Source: VRUE01 sp963712595 (lineage in GTDB: Bacteria > Actinomycetota > Thermoleophilia > Solirubrobacterales > 70-9). Taken from it: a DNA stretch of 64,000 bases. Positions 16,342 through 24,237 of this stretch are shown here, one piece after another. The position numbers and the translations under genes were made by a program. Below the pieces are notes generated by a model, which worked only from the letters and a program-made list of their open reading frames with translations, was not told where the DNA came from and did no database searches. Position 1 is the first letter of the stretch. The number at the start of each line of letters is the position of its first letter. Location: NCBI GenBank assembly GCA_963712595.1, contig CAVQIM010000003.1, positions 372,001 to 436,000 on the forward strand. Reading direction: 5' to 3'.

Positions 16342-17648
16342 CGAGATGATGATCTCGTGCGTTTCGGCGTCCCCCGCCTGACGATCCGCGCCAGCGCCAG
16401 AACAGTCTCCCAAGCGCCCTCGGGCATCGCCGCGGACGGAGAGGCCCCGGGGTGTGCGGCGGCGATCCGCACCCGCAGCACCCCCGGCAAGATCCTGAAG
16501 CGCAGAGGCGCGTCCAAGGTGGCGGCCTCGCCGTCGACGCCCGCGGCGATCGGGCCGTCAGCGTCAACCTCGAAGGTGGGCGTGGACCACTCTCGCCAGG
16601 GACGCTGGAGGAGACGTCGGCCCGCGACCGGCACGGAGGCAATGGTTATCCCCAGCAGCTCGTCGTCGATCCTCGGCCGGGTGCCCGAGGCGACCGCGCG
16701 CCCGAGGCGGTAGCGATTGTTGGAGACGAGGATTGCCGCGCCGGAGGAGTGCTCATGCCCCCCGGGCCCTGTCCAGCGCAGGTCCAGCCCCTGGCCCTCA
16801 GGTCCGAGCACCTCGGGAAGCGTGTCGAGAATGGTCCGCAGCTTCGCCTCCCGATAGCCCTCGCGCTGGACGGCCTCTGCGTAGAGGCCGATCGAGACGT
16901 TGTTGACGAATACGCGGCCGTTGACCTCGGCAAGATCGACACGCCTTTCGCAACCGCCGACGAAAGCGTCTAGCGCGCCGACGACGTCGTTGCGGTCGAC
17001 CCCGAGATCGAGCGCGAAGTGGTTGCGGGTCCCGGCCGGAATACAGGCATATGGGAGACCCTGCTCGGCGGCAACCATGGCAACGACGGCCTGGGAGCCG
17101 TCGCCGCCGGCCATCGCCAGCGCATCGGCTCCCTCGGCGGCCGCGCGCCGCACGAGTTGCTCGAGGTCGGTACCGAGCTTCAACTCGATCGGCTCGATGC
17201 CACGGGCCCGCGCCTCGTCGGCCAGGTGGAATTTCTCGGCCTTCCCCCCGCCCGACTTGGGGTTGTAGAAGAGCACGGGGTGGTGGGGATCCGGCACCCG
17301 GCGAAGCGGAACGTGAACTTTGAAGGCCGATCGCGTCGCGAGGAGCATCAGCCCCAGGCCCACGACGATCACGAGAGCCTGCACGACATGATCGCCGTCG
17401 GCGATCAATACGGCCACGATTACCGCCACTGCCAGGATCGCGATTCCGGATCCCAGAAGCCTCGCGCCCCCGGTGCGGGTCAGGCCGTACCAAGCCGCCG
17501 CGCATGCGAGCCCGATGGCGGCGAGAACGATCAGTCCGCGGGGGAACTGCGAGACGACGATGTCGATGCTGAGGATTGCAAGCACTGCCGCGCTCACGAG
17601 CGCCACGAGCGCGGCCAGCCGGTGCGTGTCGCCCTGCTCAGCCGACAT
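16338..17648 (-). CDS. Diacylglycerol/sphingosine-kinase-like lipid kinase with N-terminal membrane region
   Basis: 436 residues. The N-terminal 105 residues hold about four hydrophobic helices. The DAGK catalytic domain follows, with FYNPKSGGGKAEKF near 128, the nucleotide motif GGDGS at 181-185, and PAGTRNHFALDLG near 205. The C-terminal half matches the lipid-kinase accessory fold (FVNNVSIGLYAEAV, DGEAATLDAPLRFRI). Predicted ATP-dependent phosphorylation of diacylglycerol or a related lipid. The membrane anchor is an addition to the usual soluble YegS/DgkB form. Coupled to the PAP2 gene downstream (ATGA). Confidence 0.88.
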   Translation of the reverse strand: MSAEQGDTHRLAALVALVSAAVLAILSIDIVVSQFPRGLIVLAAIGLACAAAWYGLTRTGGARLLGSGIAILAVAVIVAVLIADGDHVVQALVIVVGLGLMLLATRSAFKVHVPLRRVPDPHHPVLFYNPKSGGGKAEKFHLADEARARGIEPIELKLGTDLEQLVRRAAAEGADALAMAGGDGSQAVVAMVAAEQGLPYACIPAGTRNHFALDLGVDRNDVVGALDAFVGGCERRVDLAEVNGRVFVNNVSIGLYAEAVQREGYREAKLRTILDTLPEVLGPEGQGLDLRWTGPGGHEHSSGAAILVSNNRYRLGRAVASGTRPRIDDELLGITIASVPVAGRRLLQRPWREWSTPTFEVDADGPIAAGVDGEAATLDAPLRFRILPGVLRVRIAAAHPGASPSAAMPEGAWETVLALARIVRRGTPKRTRSSSR

Positions 17649-17762
17649 TTGAAGTGCTCCTCATCCTCGTGCGATGAATCGCCGTTGACAAAACGAGGCA
17701 ACGACCCTTGGCGACGCTCAGTCCAGCCTATCCGTGGCAACCCAGAGCGACAAGGAGGCGTC

Positions 17763-18173
17763 CTATTTCTCGAGGTACTCCTTGGCGAGTCGTTTTGGGG
17801 CCCTGCAGAGCCAGGCTTCGACGATCAGCTCGTTCAGATCCTCGGCTGAGATGCGGTCGAGGCGGATGAGGACGGCGGCGTAGCCGTCGAAGTGCGGGGT
17901 CGTGAAGAAGGTTTCGGGGTCGTCTTGGAGCAGCGCCTCCTTCACGCCCAGGTCCTCGACCCGGACCGCCAGGATCGGGCCCGATGGCGTGCGCTCGCCG
18001 AGGTCGCTTACTTCCTTGGGGCGGAGGGGGCGTTCCCAGACGAAGATCTTGTCCCGGACCCGCCAGGCGGTGTTTCCGTATGCCGGGCGCTCGCTGGTCT
18101 CGGGCAGGGCCAGGGCGATCCGCCGCACGTCGTCCCACTCGGCCACGAGGCGACGGTACAGCTTCGCCCTCAA
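17763..18173 (-). CDS. MmcQ/YjbR family DNA-binding-like protein
   Basis: 136 residues of the CyaY-like MmcQ/YjbR fold: ALALPETSERPAYGNTAWRVRDKIFVWERP at the N-terminus, then a central strand region and the C-terminal DGYAAVLIRLDRISAEDL and VEAWLCRAPKRLAKEY. The family is small and soluble and often annotated as DNA-binding on structural grounds; actual function is uncertain. A 114-base gap without visible genes separates it from the lipid kinase gene downstream on the same strand. The next gene on the other side is divergent. Confidence 0.85.
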   Translation of the reverse strand: MRAKLYRRLVAEWDDVRRIALALPETSERPAYGNTAWRVRDKIFVWERPLRPKEVSDLGERTPSGPILAVRVEDLGVKEALLQDDPETFFTTPHFDGYAAVLIRLDRISAEDLNELIVEAWLCRAPKRLAKEYLEK

Positions 18174-18250
18174 CCCGGCTAATCGAGATGCTCGTTGCCC
18201 GAGCCAAGGTTGGCCCGTGTCGGGCCGCGTAAAGCGGGCAGCTTAAGGAC

Positions 18251-19255
18251 ATGACACGAGCCTTCAGATACGCACTGACAGGGGTCGCGGTCGTCCTGGG
18301 CCTGACGGTCCTGACGTCGGGCGCCGACGCTGCTTACCCCGGCGTGCCGGGGACGATCGCCTACAACAAGTACAGGGACGTCGGCGAAATCGTGGGGGAA
18401 ACGGAACAGATCCATCCGGAGGGCGGGTTGTTCGTCCACGGGCCGCGGTTCGGGGAACGGCCGTTGCAGCTGACGAGCGAGGCGAGCGACGGAGATCCGG
18501 CCTTCTCGCCGAACGGGCGGCTGATCGCGTTCGCGAGCACCCGCGGCCAGGCGGGCCTGCGGCGGACGAGCCAGCTCTACTTGATGCGCTCCGACGGCTC
18601 GGCCGTGCGGCAGCTGACCGACGACCCGGCGGGCGCCGGCGGGCCGTACTTCTCCCCGGACGGGCGCAGGCTGGTCTTCGTCCGCTCCCACCACCTTTGG
18701 CTGCTGACGATCGCGACCGGCGCCGAGCGCCAGCTCACCTTCGGGCGGGGCGGCGACGGCGAACCCGTGTTCACCCCGAGCGGGCGGCGGATCCTCTTCG
18801 CCAGCAACCGGGCCCAGGGCGGCGGCAAGCATGACTCGAGCGACGTCTGGGCAGTCGGCTCCGACGGGCGCAATCCGAAGGTGCTGGTCAACGGGCGCGG
18901 CGCCGAGCTGGGCCCGGAAGTCTCACCCGACGGCAGGCGGATCGCCTATGTCGTGCAGCAAAGCCCGTACTTCGGATACGGGAACCTGCGCATCGCGCGC
19001 GCCGATGGCGGGTTCGTGCGTTCGCTCGACGAGAAGCCGGGGCCGGAATGCAGGCCGTGTTACGGCAGCCCGGCCTGGGCGCCGGACGGCAGGCACCTGG
19101 CGGCGGTCGAAATCGGCGACAACATCGGCTCGAGCACCCTGATGGTGATGCGGCCTGACGGCTCTCACCGCAGGAGCTTCGACAGGGGCATTGTCGAAAC
19201 CGATGGCTTCGGCAGCCACGTGCGGAGCCCGGCCTGGGGAGCGGCGAGGCGCTGA
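18251..19255 (+). CDS. Secreted TolB-like beta-propeller (PD40 repeats) protein
   Basis: 334 residues. An N-terminal signal peptide (FRYALTGVAVVLGLTVLTSGADA) suggests export. The remainder is built of PD40/WD40-like blades, recognisable by repeated SPDGRRLVFV, TPSGRRILFASN and SPDGRRIAYV elements, as in TolB C-terminal propellers. There is no TolB N-terminal domain, so it is not the Tol-Pal protein of Gram-negatives; it is probably an extracytoplasmic binding or scaffold protein. It is monocistronic and converges on the next secreted protein gene. Confidence 0.82.
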   Translation: MTRAFRYALTGVAVVLGLTVLTSGADAAYPGVPGTIAYNKYRDVGEIVGETEQIHPEGGLFVHGPRFGERPLQLTSEASDGDPAFSPNGRLIAFASTRGQAGLRRTSQLYLMRSDGSAVRQLTDDPAGAGGPYFSPDGRRLVFVRSHHLWLLTIATGAERQLTFGRGGDGEPVFTPSGRRILFASNRAQGGGKHDSSDVWAVGSDGRNPKVLVNGRGAELGPEVSPDGRRIAYVVQQSPYFGYGNLRIARADGGFVRSLDEKPGPECRPCYGSPAWAPDGRHLAAVEIGDNIGSSTLMVMRPDGSHRRSFDRGIVETDGFGSHVRSPAWGAARR

Positions 19256-19293
19256 GCGACGCCGCAGCAGTGCTTGGCTTGCCCGCCCGGGTT

Positions 19294-20937
19294 CTAGGGC
19301 AGCGGGGAAAGAACCGTGAAGCTCGCCGTCTTAGCAGCACCGACGCCGGCACTGTTCTGAGCGCGGGCGCTAACGCGATAGGTGCCGGGAGGCAGGTCGA
19401 TCCGTTTGCCGTGGCGGCGAATCTGGCCGTTGAAGGCGATCGAAGAGGCACCGCCGCCGCGAGATTTGGTCAGGGTCTGCAGCGTTTTGCCGGCTTTTGA
19501 CTTGAACGTCAGCGTCACGGTCGCCGGTGCCGAGAGACTGAGCTTCAGCTTCGTACCCCAGGTACCCCTGGCCGCAGTGCGGCCGAGAGGCTTGGCGCGG
19601 AAGCGCTTGGGCTTGACCGTGAGGCTGTTGATCGTCGGGGCGCTCGGCGGTTTGCCCGGCCCACTCCCAGCGCCACCACCACTGCCTCCACTGCCGCCAG
19701 CGGCCGCCGGGCATGGGCCTTCGTGGACCGATGCGGAGGCCGGGCAGGAGTCCTGGGTCACGTCGCCATAGCCGTCCCCGTCCCCGTCGGCCTCGATGTC
19801 GGCGTCGTAGCCGACGATGCTGGCGGCCGTCGTCGGCAGGCCTGAGTAATTCGTGCCGTCGGCGCCGTCGGCGAGTTTGCTCATCGTGGCGCCGGGCACC
19901 CCGCTGAACAGGATCGGCGTCGTGAAGGTGGGGTCTGTCGCGATCCCGACGTAGCCGCCGGCTGGGACCGACAGCCGCGTCGCGAAGCTGCCGATCGCCC
20001 CCGCTTCGGCGCTGAGGTTTTTCGCCAGGGTCTCCGCCGGGCTCGAACTTGCGACGGTGTACCCACCGCCGCTCGGCGCCAGCACCCGCAGCTGGAATTC
20101 GCGCGCGAAGACGGGAATCCCCAGCACGCGCCAGCGAACGACCACCCCGCCTGCGGGCAACGCCGTCGGGGCGCCGCCCAGCGCGGTCTGGACATAGAGC
20201 GTGTCGGACCCGGCGCCCCCTGCGTTCCCGACGACGCCTTCGAAGTTGCTGCCGAACAGCGATCCCGAGCAGGCCGTGGCGGCAATCGGAGACCCCGGGC
20301 AGAGGTCCTGCGAGACGTCGCCGTAGCCGTCGTGGTCTTCGTCGGGCTCCATCCAGGCTTCGACGTTGACTCGCTGTTTGGTCGCGTTCGAGGACCCGGT
20401 GAAGCTTTCGCCGGCCGCCAGCCCCGGCGTCTTGGTGGCGATTTCATCGGAAGTGTCCGTGCTGTTGAAGAAGGCGCTCGTGTAGTCGATTGAAAACGAC
20501 CCCGTGTGGAACCGGGCGCCGAGCACATCGCCGGCATGGACCGGGAAGCGCTCGTAGAAACGGGCGAGCGTCCCGGCGAGCGCCGAGATGTTGTGCGTCG
20601 CTCCCTGGCTGGCGACCGTGCCGGCGTTGGCGCCGGTCTTGTGGACGGTCTGCGGCTGGAAGGTGTCGGTGGGATCGGTCAAGGCGCCGACCCTGACCGC
20701 GGATTTGACGATCACCCCGTCGTATGGGATTCCATAGGAGCCGATCGCGGCGCCGTCGTCGCCGAACTGCCAGGCGCTGCAACTGCACGGGCTGATTTCT
20801 TTGTCGGCCTGCGTCGACTGGCCGAGGTACTTGGGTGCCGGCGCCGCGCTCGCCGGCGCGGCGCCGGTCGCCGTCGCGACAACGGCGGCGAGGAGCGCGG
20901 CCCAGGCGAACGGACGCGACGCACGTGTCGATTTAAC
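19294..20937 (-). CDS. Secreted protein with two thrombospondin-3-like calcium repeats; start codon unclear
   Basis: About 547 residues. A strong signal peptide (STRASRPFAWAALLAAVVATATG, cleavage near ASA-AP) begins at about 20937. Two similar beta-rich modules follow. Each ends in an acidic TSP3-type loop, DEDHDGYGDVSQDLCPG and DGDGDGYGDVTQDSCPA, that should bind calcium. A Gly/Ser linker then leads to a C-terminal Ig-like domain ending in YRVSARAQNSAGVGAAKTASF. I see no ATG, GTG or TTG in frame between the desaturase stop and the signal peptide; the codon at the expected start is GTT at 20937. Either the start is non-standard or there is a base error or loss. Extracellular, function unknown. 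Confidence 0.7.
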   Translation of the reverse strand, partial: VKSTRASRPFAWAALLAAVVATATGAAPASAAPAPKYLGQSTQADKEISPCSCSAWQFGDDGAAIGSYGIPYDGVIVKSAVRVGALTDPTDTFQPQTVHKTGANAGTVASQGATHNISALAGTLARFYERFPVHAGDVLGARFHTGSFSIDYTSAFFNSTDTSDEIATKTPGLAAGESFTGSSNATKQRVNVEAWMEPDEDHDGYGDVSQDLCPGSPIAATACSGSLFGSNFEGVVGNAGGAGSDTLYVQTALGGAPTALPAGGVVVRWRVLGIPVFAREFQLRVLAPSGGGYTVASSSPAETLAKNLSAEAGAIGSFATRLSVPAGGYVGIATDPTFTTPILFSGVPGATMSKLADGADGTNYSGLPTTAASIVGYDADIEADGDGDGYGDVTQDSCPASASVHEGPCPAAAGGSGGSGGGAGSGPGKPPSAPTINSLTVKPKRFRAKPLGRTAARGTWGTKLKLSLSAPATVTLTFKSKAGKTLQTLTKSRGGGASSIAFNGQIRRHGKRIDLPPGTYRVSARAQNSAGVGAAKTASFTVLSPLP

Positions 20938-20961
20938 CCGATCGAGCCCCGCTCTGCTCGA

Positions 20962-20994
20962 TCTGCCGACTAGCGGGAAGCGGTGAGCTCGGCG
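20962..20994. repeat. 33-base near-identical repeat, copy 2
   Basis: Spans the 3' end of the desaturase gene; partner of 11806-11838 with 31 of 33 matches. Confidence 0.6.
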
Positions 20995-22112
20995 CCCTTC
21001 TTGTCGGGCGGGCTGAAGGTGGAGAGCGGCGTATGGCGGCGCTTTCTGTCGGGAAGCGAGAGGCGGCAGATCTTCCTGACGACGCTGCCGAACTGCTTTC
21101 CCAGCGGACCGACGTTGTAGGGGATTCCGTAGCGCTCGCAGATCTCGCGGACCTCGCTCGAGATTTCCGCGTAGCGGTTCGCCGGCAGGTCCGGGAACAG
21201 GTGGTGCTCGATCTGGAAGCTCAGGTTGCCGGAGAGGATGTGGAAGGGCCGGCTGCCGCTGAGATTCGCCGAACCGAGGAGTTGGCGGTAGTACCACTCG
21301 CCACGGCTCTCGTTCTCGGTCTCCTCCTCGGTGAACTCATGGGTCCCTTCCGGGAAGTGCCCGCAGAAGATGATCGTGAACGACCAGACGTTGCGAACCA
21401 GGTTCGCGGTCGCGTTGCCGGCCAGCGGAAAGAGGAAGAACGGGCCCGAGAGCGCCGGGAAGATCACGTAGTCCTTCAGGCTCTGGCGGCGGACCTTCTT
21501 CCAAATCCCGCTGAGCAGCTTGCGCTTGTCGGCGAGCTTCGCTTCACCGCTGGTCAGGCGCTCGACTTCGAGGTCGTGCAGGGCGACTCCGTACTGGAAG
21601 AACAGCGCCAGCAGTGTCGCGTAGACGGGGTTGCCCAAGTAGTAGGGCTTCCAGCGCTGGTCCTCTGACATGCGCAGCACGCCGTAGCCGATGTCGCGGT
21701 CCTTGCCGACGATGTTGGTGTGGGTGTGGTGCATGTAGTTGTGGGAGTGGCGCCACTGATCGGCCGGGCAGGCGTTGTCCCACTCGAATCGCTTGCCCGA
21801 GAGCGCCGGGTCGTTCATCCAGTCGTACTGACCGTGCATCACGTTGTGGCCGATCTCCATGTTGTCGAGGATCTTGGAGAGCGAGAGGGCGGCCGTGCCG
21901 GCGAGCCAAGCCGGCGGGAAGACGCCGGCCCAGAGCAGGCCGCGCCCGGCGACCTCGAGCCCCCGCTGGGCGCGGATCACCTTGCGGATGTAGCTGGCGT
22001 CGCGCTCGCCGCGATCGGCGAGGACGCGCTGGCGGATCGCGTCCAGCTCCTCCCCGAAGCTCTCGATCTGCTCCGGCGAAAGGGGAATCTGGCTTTCGGT
22101 CATCGTGCTCAT
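20970..22112 (-). CDS. Membrane fatty-acid desaturase (DesA3-like)
   Basis: 380 residues with the three histidine boxes of di-iron acyl desaturases: HNVMH at 89-93, HSHNYMHHTH at 122-131, and QIEHHLFP near 310, with hydrophobic helices between them. Closest in form to the actinobacterial DesA3/Rv3229c group that introduces a double bond into stearoyl-CoA at the membrane. Electrons would come from the flavin/2Fe-2S reductase encoded 25 bases upstream, matching the known mycobacterial Rv3230c-DesA3 pairing. Regulated probably by the divergent MerR protein through the operator at 23282-23320. Confidence 0.92.
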   Translation of the reverse strand: MSTMTESQIPLSPEQIESFGEELDAIRQRVLADRGERDASYIRKVIRAQRGLEVAGRGLLWAGVFPPAWLAGTAALSLSKILDNMEIGHNVMHGQYDWMNDPALSGKRFEWDNACPADQWRHSHNYMHHTHTNIVGKDRDIGYGVLRMSEDQRWKPYYLGNPVYATLLALFFQYGVALHDLEVERLTSGEAKLADKRKLLSGIWKKVRRQSLKDYVIFPALSGPFFLFPLAGNATANLVRNVWSFTIIFCGHFPEGTHEFTEEETENESRGEWYYRQLLGSANLSGSRPFHILSGNLSFQIEHHLFPDLPANRYAEISSEVREICERYGIPYNVGPLGKQFGSVVRKICRLSLPDRKRRHTPLSTFSPPDKKGAELTASR

Positions 22113-22137
22113 CTGGTTGCCTTTCGTTGAAGTCGGT

Positions 22138-23247
22138 TCAAAGGTCGATTACGAGATCGCTGAGCGGGGCGGAGACGCAGAGCTGGATCTCCTCGTTGGG
22201 CGCGGCGGAGACCTCCTCCGTGAGCAGGTTCTTGACGGTGCCGCTCACCTTGCGGCAGGTGCAGGTGTGGCAGATCCCCATGCGGCAGCCCGACTGCGCC
22301 GGGACGCCGGCCTGCTCGGCCTGCTCCAGGATCGAGGCGCCGGTGTTGCGGACCTCGAGGTCCGAGCCGGCAAAGCGGATTGAGCCCATCCCGGGCTCTC
22401 CGACGGGGAGAAGGCTGGGAGGGACGAAGCTCTCGACGTGCAACCGGTGCTCGAGGCCGTTGGCCCAGGTGCCGCGCACCGCGTCGAGGAGGGCGGGCGG
22501 GCCGCAGGCGAAGGTCTCCGCATCGGCGAAGCGGGGGTCGACCTGGGGAAGGTGGGTTGGGCTGAAGTGGCCGTCGAGCTCGCCGATGCCGGGTGCTCGC
22601 GTGTAGGAGCGGGTCAGCTTGAAGTTCGGGTTCTCGGCTGCCAGGCGGTCGAGCTCCTCGCGGTAGATCGTGCGATCGGGGTCAGGTGCGTACTGGATCA
22701 GCGCAATCGGTCCCGCGTGACCCTCCGCGCAGAGGGTGCGGAGGATCGCCATCAAGGGGGTTATGCCGCTGCCGGCGCCGATCAGCAGGACCGAGGAGGG
22801 GCGCGAATCGGGAAGGTGGAAGTCGCCGTCGGCCTGCGAGAGGCCGATCACCATGCCGGGCCGGGCGTGGTCGGCGAGGAAGTTCGAGACCAGCCCGTCG
22901 GGATGGCGCTTGACCGTGATCTGCAGCTCGCGGTCGAAGCCCTCCGGGGAGGCCGGCGAGTAGCAGCGCGTATGACGGACGCCGTCGATCTCGACCGAGA
23001 CCTGCACGAACTGGCCGGCGCGGAGGCCCCGCCAGGCGCGGTTGGCGTGCAGGTTCAGGGTGACGCTGTCCTCGGTGCCGTGGCTGACCGCGACCACCTC
23101 GGCGCGGCACTCGCCGAAAACGAGGGTCGGGTTGATCTGCTCCAGGTAGCGATCGACCCCGTGCGGTCCGGCGATGGTGTCGAGCAGGCGCCGGCCGGGA
23201 ATTCCGCGGCGACGAGACGGCGCTGTAGCTGTTGCTGTCGGGCTCAT
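22138..23247 (-). CDS. Ferredoxin reductase partner of the desaturase (FAD/NAD + 2Fe-2S)
   Basis: 369 residues. An FAD-binding barrel holds RCYSPASPEG near residue 95. It is followed by an NAD(P)H-binding domain (LLIGAGSGITPLMAILRTL) and a C-terminal plant-type 2Fe-2S domain with Cys at about 321, 326, 329 and 357 (CRMGICHTC). This matches the Rv3230c type, which passes electrons from NADPH to a membrane desaturase. It precedes the desaturase gene in the same operon (25-base gap). The start ATG follows AAGGAGGAGC, an excellent ribosome site. Confidence 0.92.
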   Translation of the reverse strand: MSPTATATAPSRRRGIPGRRLLDTIAGPHGVDRYLEQINPTLVFGECRAEVVAVSHGTEDSVTLNLHANRAWRGLRAGQFVQVSVEIDGVRHTRCYSPASPEGFDRELQITVKRHPDGLVSNFLADHARPGMVIGLSQADGDFHLPDSRPSSVLLIGAGSGITPLMAILRTLCAEGHAGPIALIQYAPDPDRTIYREELDRLAAENPNFKLTRSYTRAPGIGELDGHFSPTHLPQVDPRFADAETFACGPPALLDAVRGTWANGLEHRLHVESFVPPSLLPVGEPGMGSIRFAGSDLEVRNTGASILEQAEQAGVPAQSGCRMGICHTCTCRKVSGTVKNLLTEEVSAAPNEEIQLCVSAPLSDLVIDL

Positions 23248-23281
23248 GCTCCTCCTTTCCCTGGGTGTTTGGCAGAGATAC

Positions 23282-23320
23282 CCGTGACGGAGAACAACGT
23301 AACATCAAATGCCGTCACGG
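23282..23320. promoter_or_regulatory. Twin palindromic operator in the reductase/MerR divergent gap
   Basis: Two copies of an odd-centred palindrome, CCGT-G-ACGG at 23282-23290 and CCGT-C-ACGG at 23312-23320 (extended to TGCCGTCACGGCA), centres 30 bases apart, i.e. on one face of the helix. The two copies also form a perfect 9-base inverted repeat. They lie in the 110-base gap between divergent genes. Confidence 0.6.
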
Positions 23321-23357
23321 CAAATAGCGCGCCGTCTTTCAGTGATAGGTTTCACAC

Positions 23358-24101
23358 ATGGCGGCAACCGCGCCCGAGAACGATCTGACGATCGAACAGC
23401 TCGCCGCGGAGACGGGGATGACCGTCCGCAACATCCGCTCGCACCGCGCGCGGGGACTGCTGCCCGCCCCCAAGGTGCGCGACCGCGTTGGCTACTACGG
23501 CGCCGAGCACCTCGACCGGCTGCGGATGATCCAGGAGCTGCAGGCCGAGGGCTTCAACCTGAGGGGGATCGAGCGCCTCCTGGGCCAGAACCTCGGCCCC
23601 GCCGAGCAGTTCCTCTCGTTCAAGCGGGCGCTCGACGAGTTCGACGGCGAGCAGCCCCAGACCTTCACCCGCGAGGAGCTGAGCGATCGCTTCGGGACGG
23701 AGATCGACGGCGCGCTCAAGCGGGCGATCGATGCCGGCGCGCTCGTCCGGATCGACGATGACCGCTTCGAGGCGCCGTTTCCCTCACTGCTGGACGCCGC
23801 CGAGGGCGTCGTGGCGACGGGGGTACCGCTCGATCACGCCCTTGCCGTGATCGCCAAGGTGCAGAGCCGCTGCAGGTCCGTCTCCCACGAGTTCGTAAAG
23901 CTCTTCCTCGAAGACATCTGGAGGCCCTTCGAAGAAGCCGGCTATCCGGAGGGGCGCTGGCCGGAGGTCCGCGCCGCCCTCGATCAGCTGCGCCCACTGT
24001 CGCTGCAGGCGTTGGTTGCCGTCTACCGGATGACGATGTCAGACGAAATCGAGAGAGCTTTCGGCAAGCAGCTCGAGCGAATGGCCAAACGGAAGGGCTG
24101 A
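23358..24101 (+). CDS. MerR-family transcriptional regulator
   Basis: 247 residues with an N-terminal MerR winged helix at about 10-78: TIEQLAAETGMTVRNIRSHR, then GYYGAEHLDRLRMIQELQAEG and the start of the coiled-coil. The C-terminal part (about 100-245) is larger than a simple dimerisation helix and may bind a lipid or other ligand. No metal-binding Cys cluster is seen. Divergent from the desaturase operon with the twin palindrome between them, so control of desaturation is the likely job. The 136 bases after its stop hold no gene I can support. Confidence 0.88.
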   Translation: MAATAPENDLTIEQLAAETGMTVRNIRSHRARGLLPAPKVRDRVGYYGAEHLDRLRMIQELQAEGFNLRGIERLLGQNLGPAEQFLSFKRALDEFDGEQPQTFTREELSDRFGTEIDGALKRAIDAGALVRIDDDRFEAPFPSLLDAAEGVVATGVPLDHALAVIAKVQSRCRSVSHEFVKLFLEDIWRPFEEAGYPEGRWPEVRAALDQLRPLSLQALVAVYRMTMSDEIERAFGKQLERMAKRKG

Positions 24102-24237
24102 GGCCTGAGCCGCGGGTACTCGCCTCGCGGATGTCCCTGGCGCTGGACATGGCCTGGTCGGCGAGCGCCGCTTCGAGAGCGGTATGGCCTACCTGCGCTA
24201 CGCAATTCGCGGCTGAGCCGTGCGCCCCCGGCGCTTA

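Noticed and set aside
24146..24217. Short plus-strand fragment ending RRFESGMAYLRYAIRG
   Set aside because: It resembles the end of a protein, but it is too short and has no family match I can name; left unannotated.
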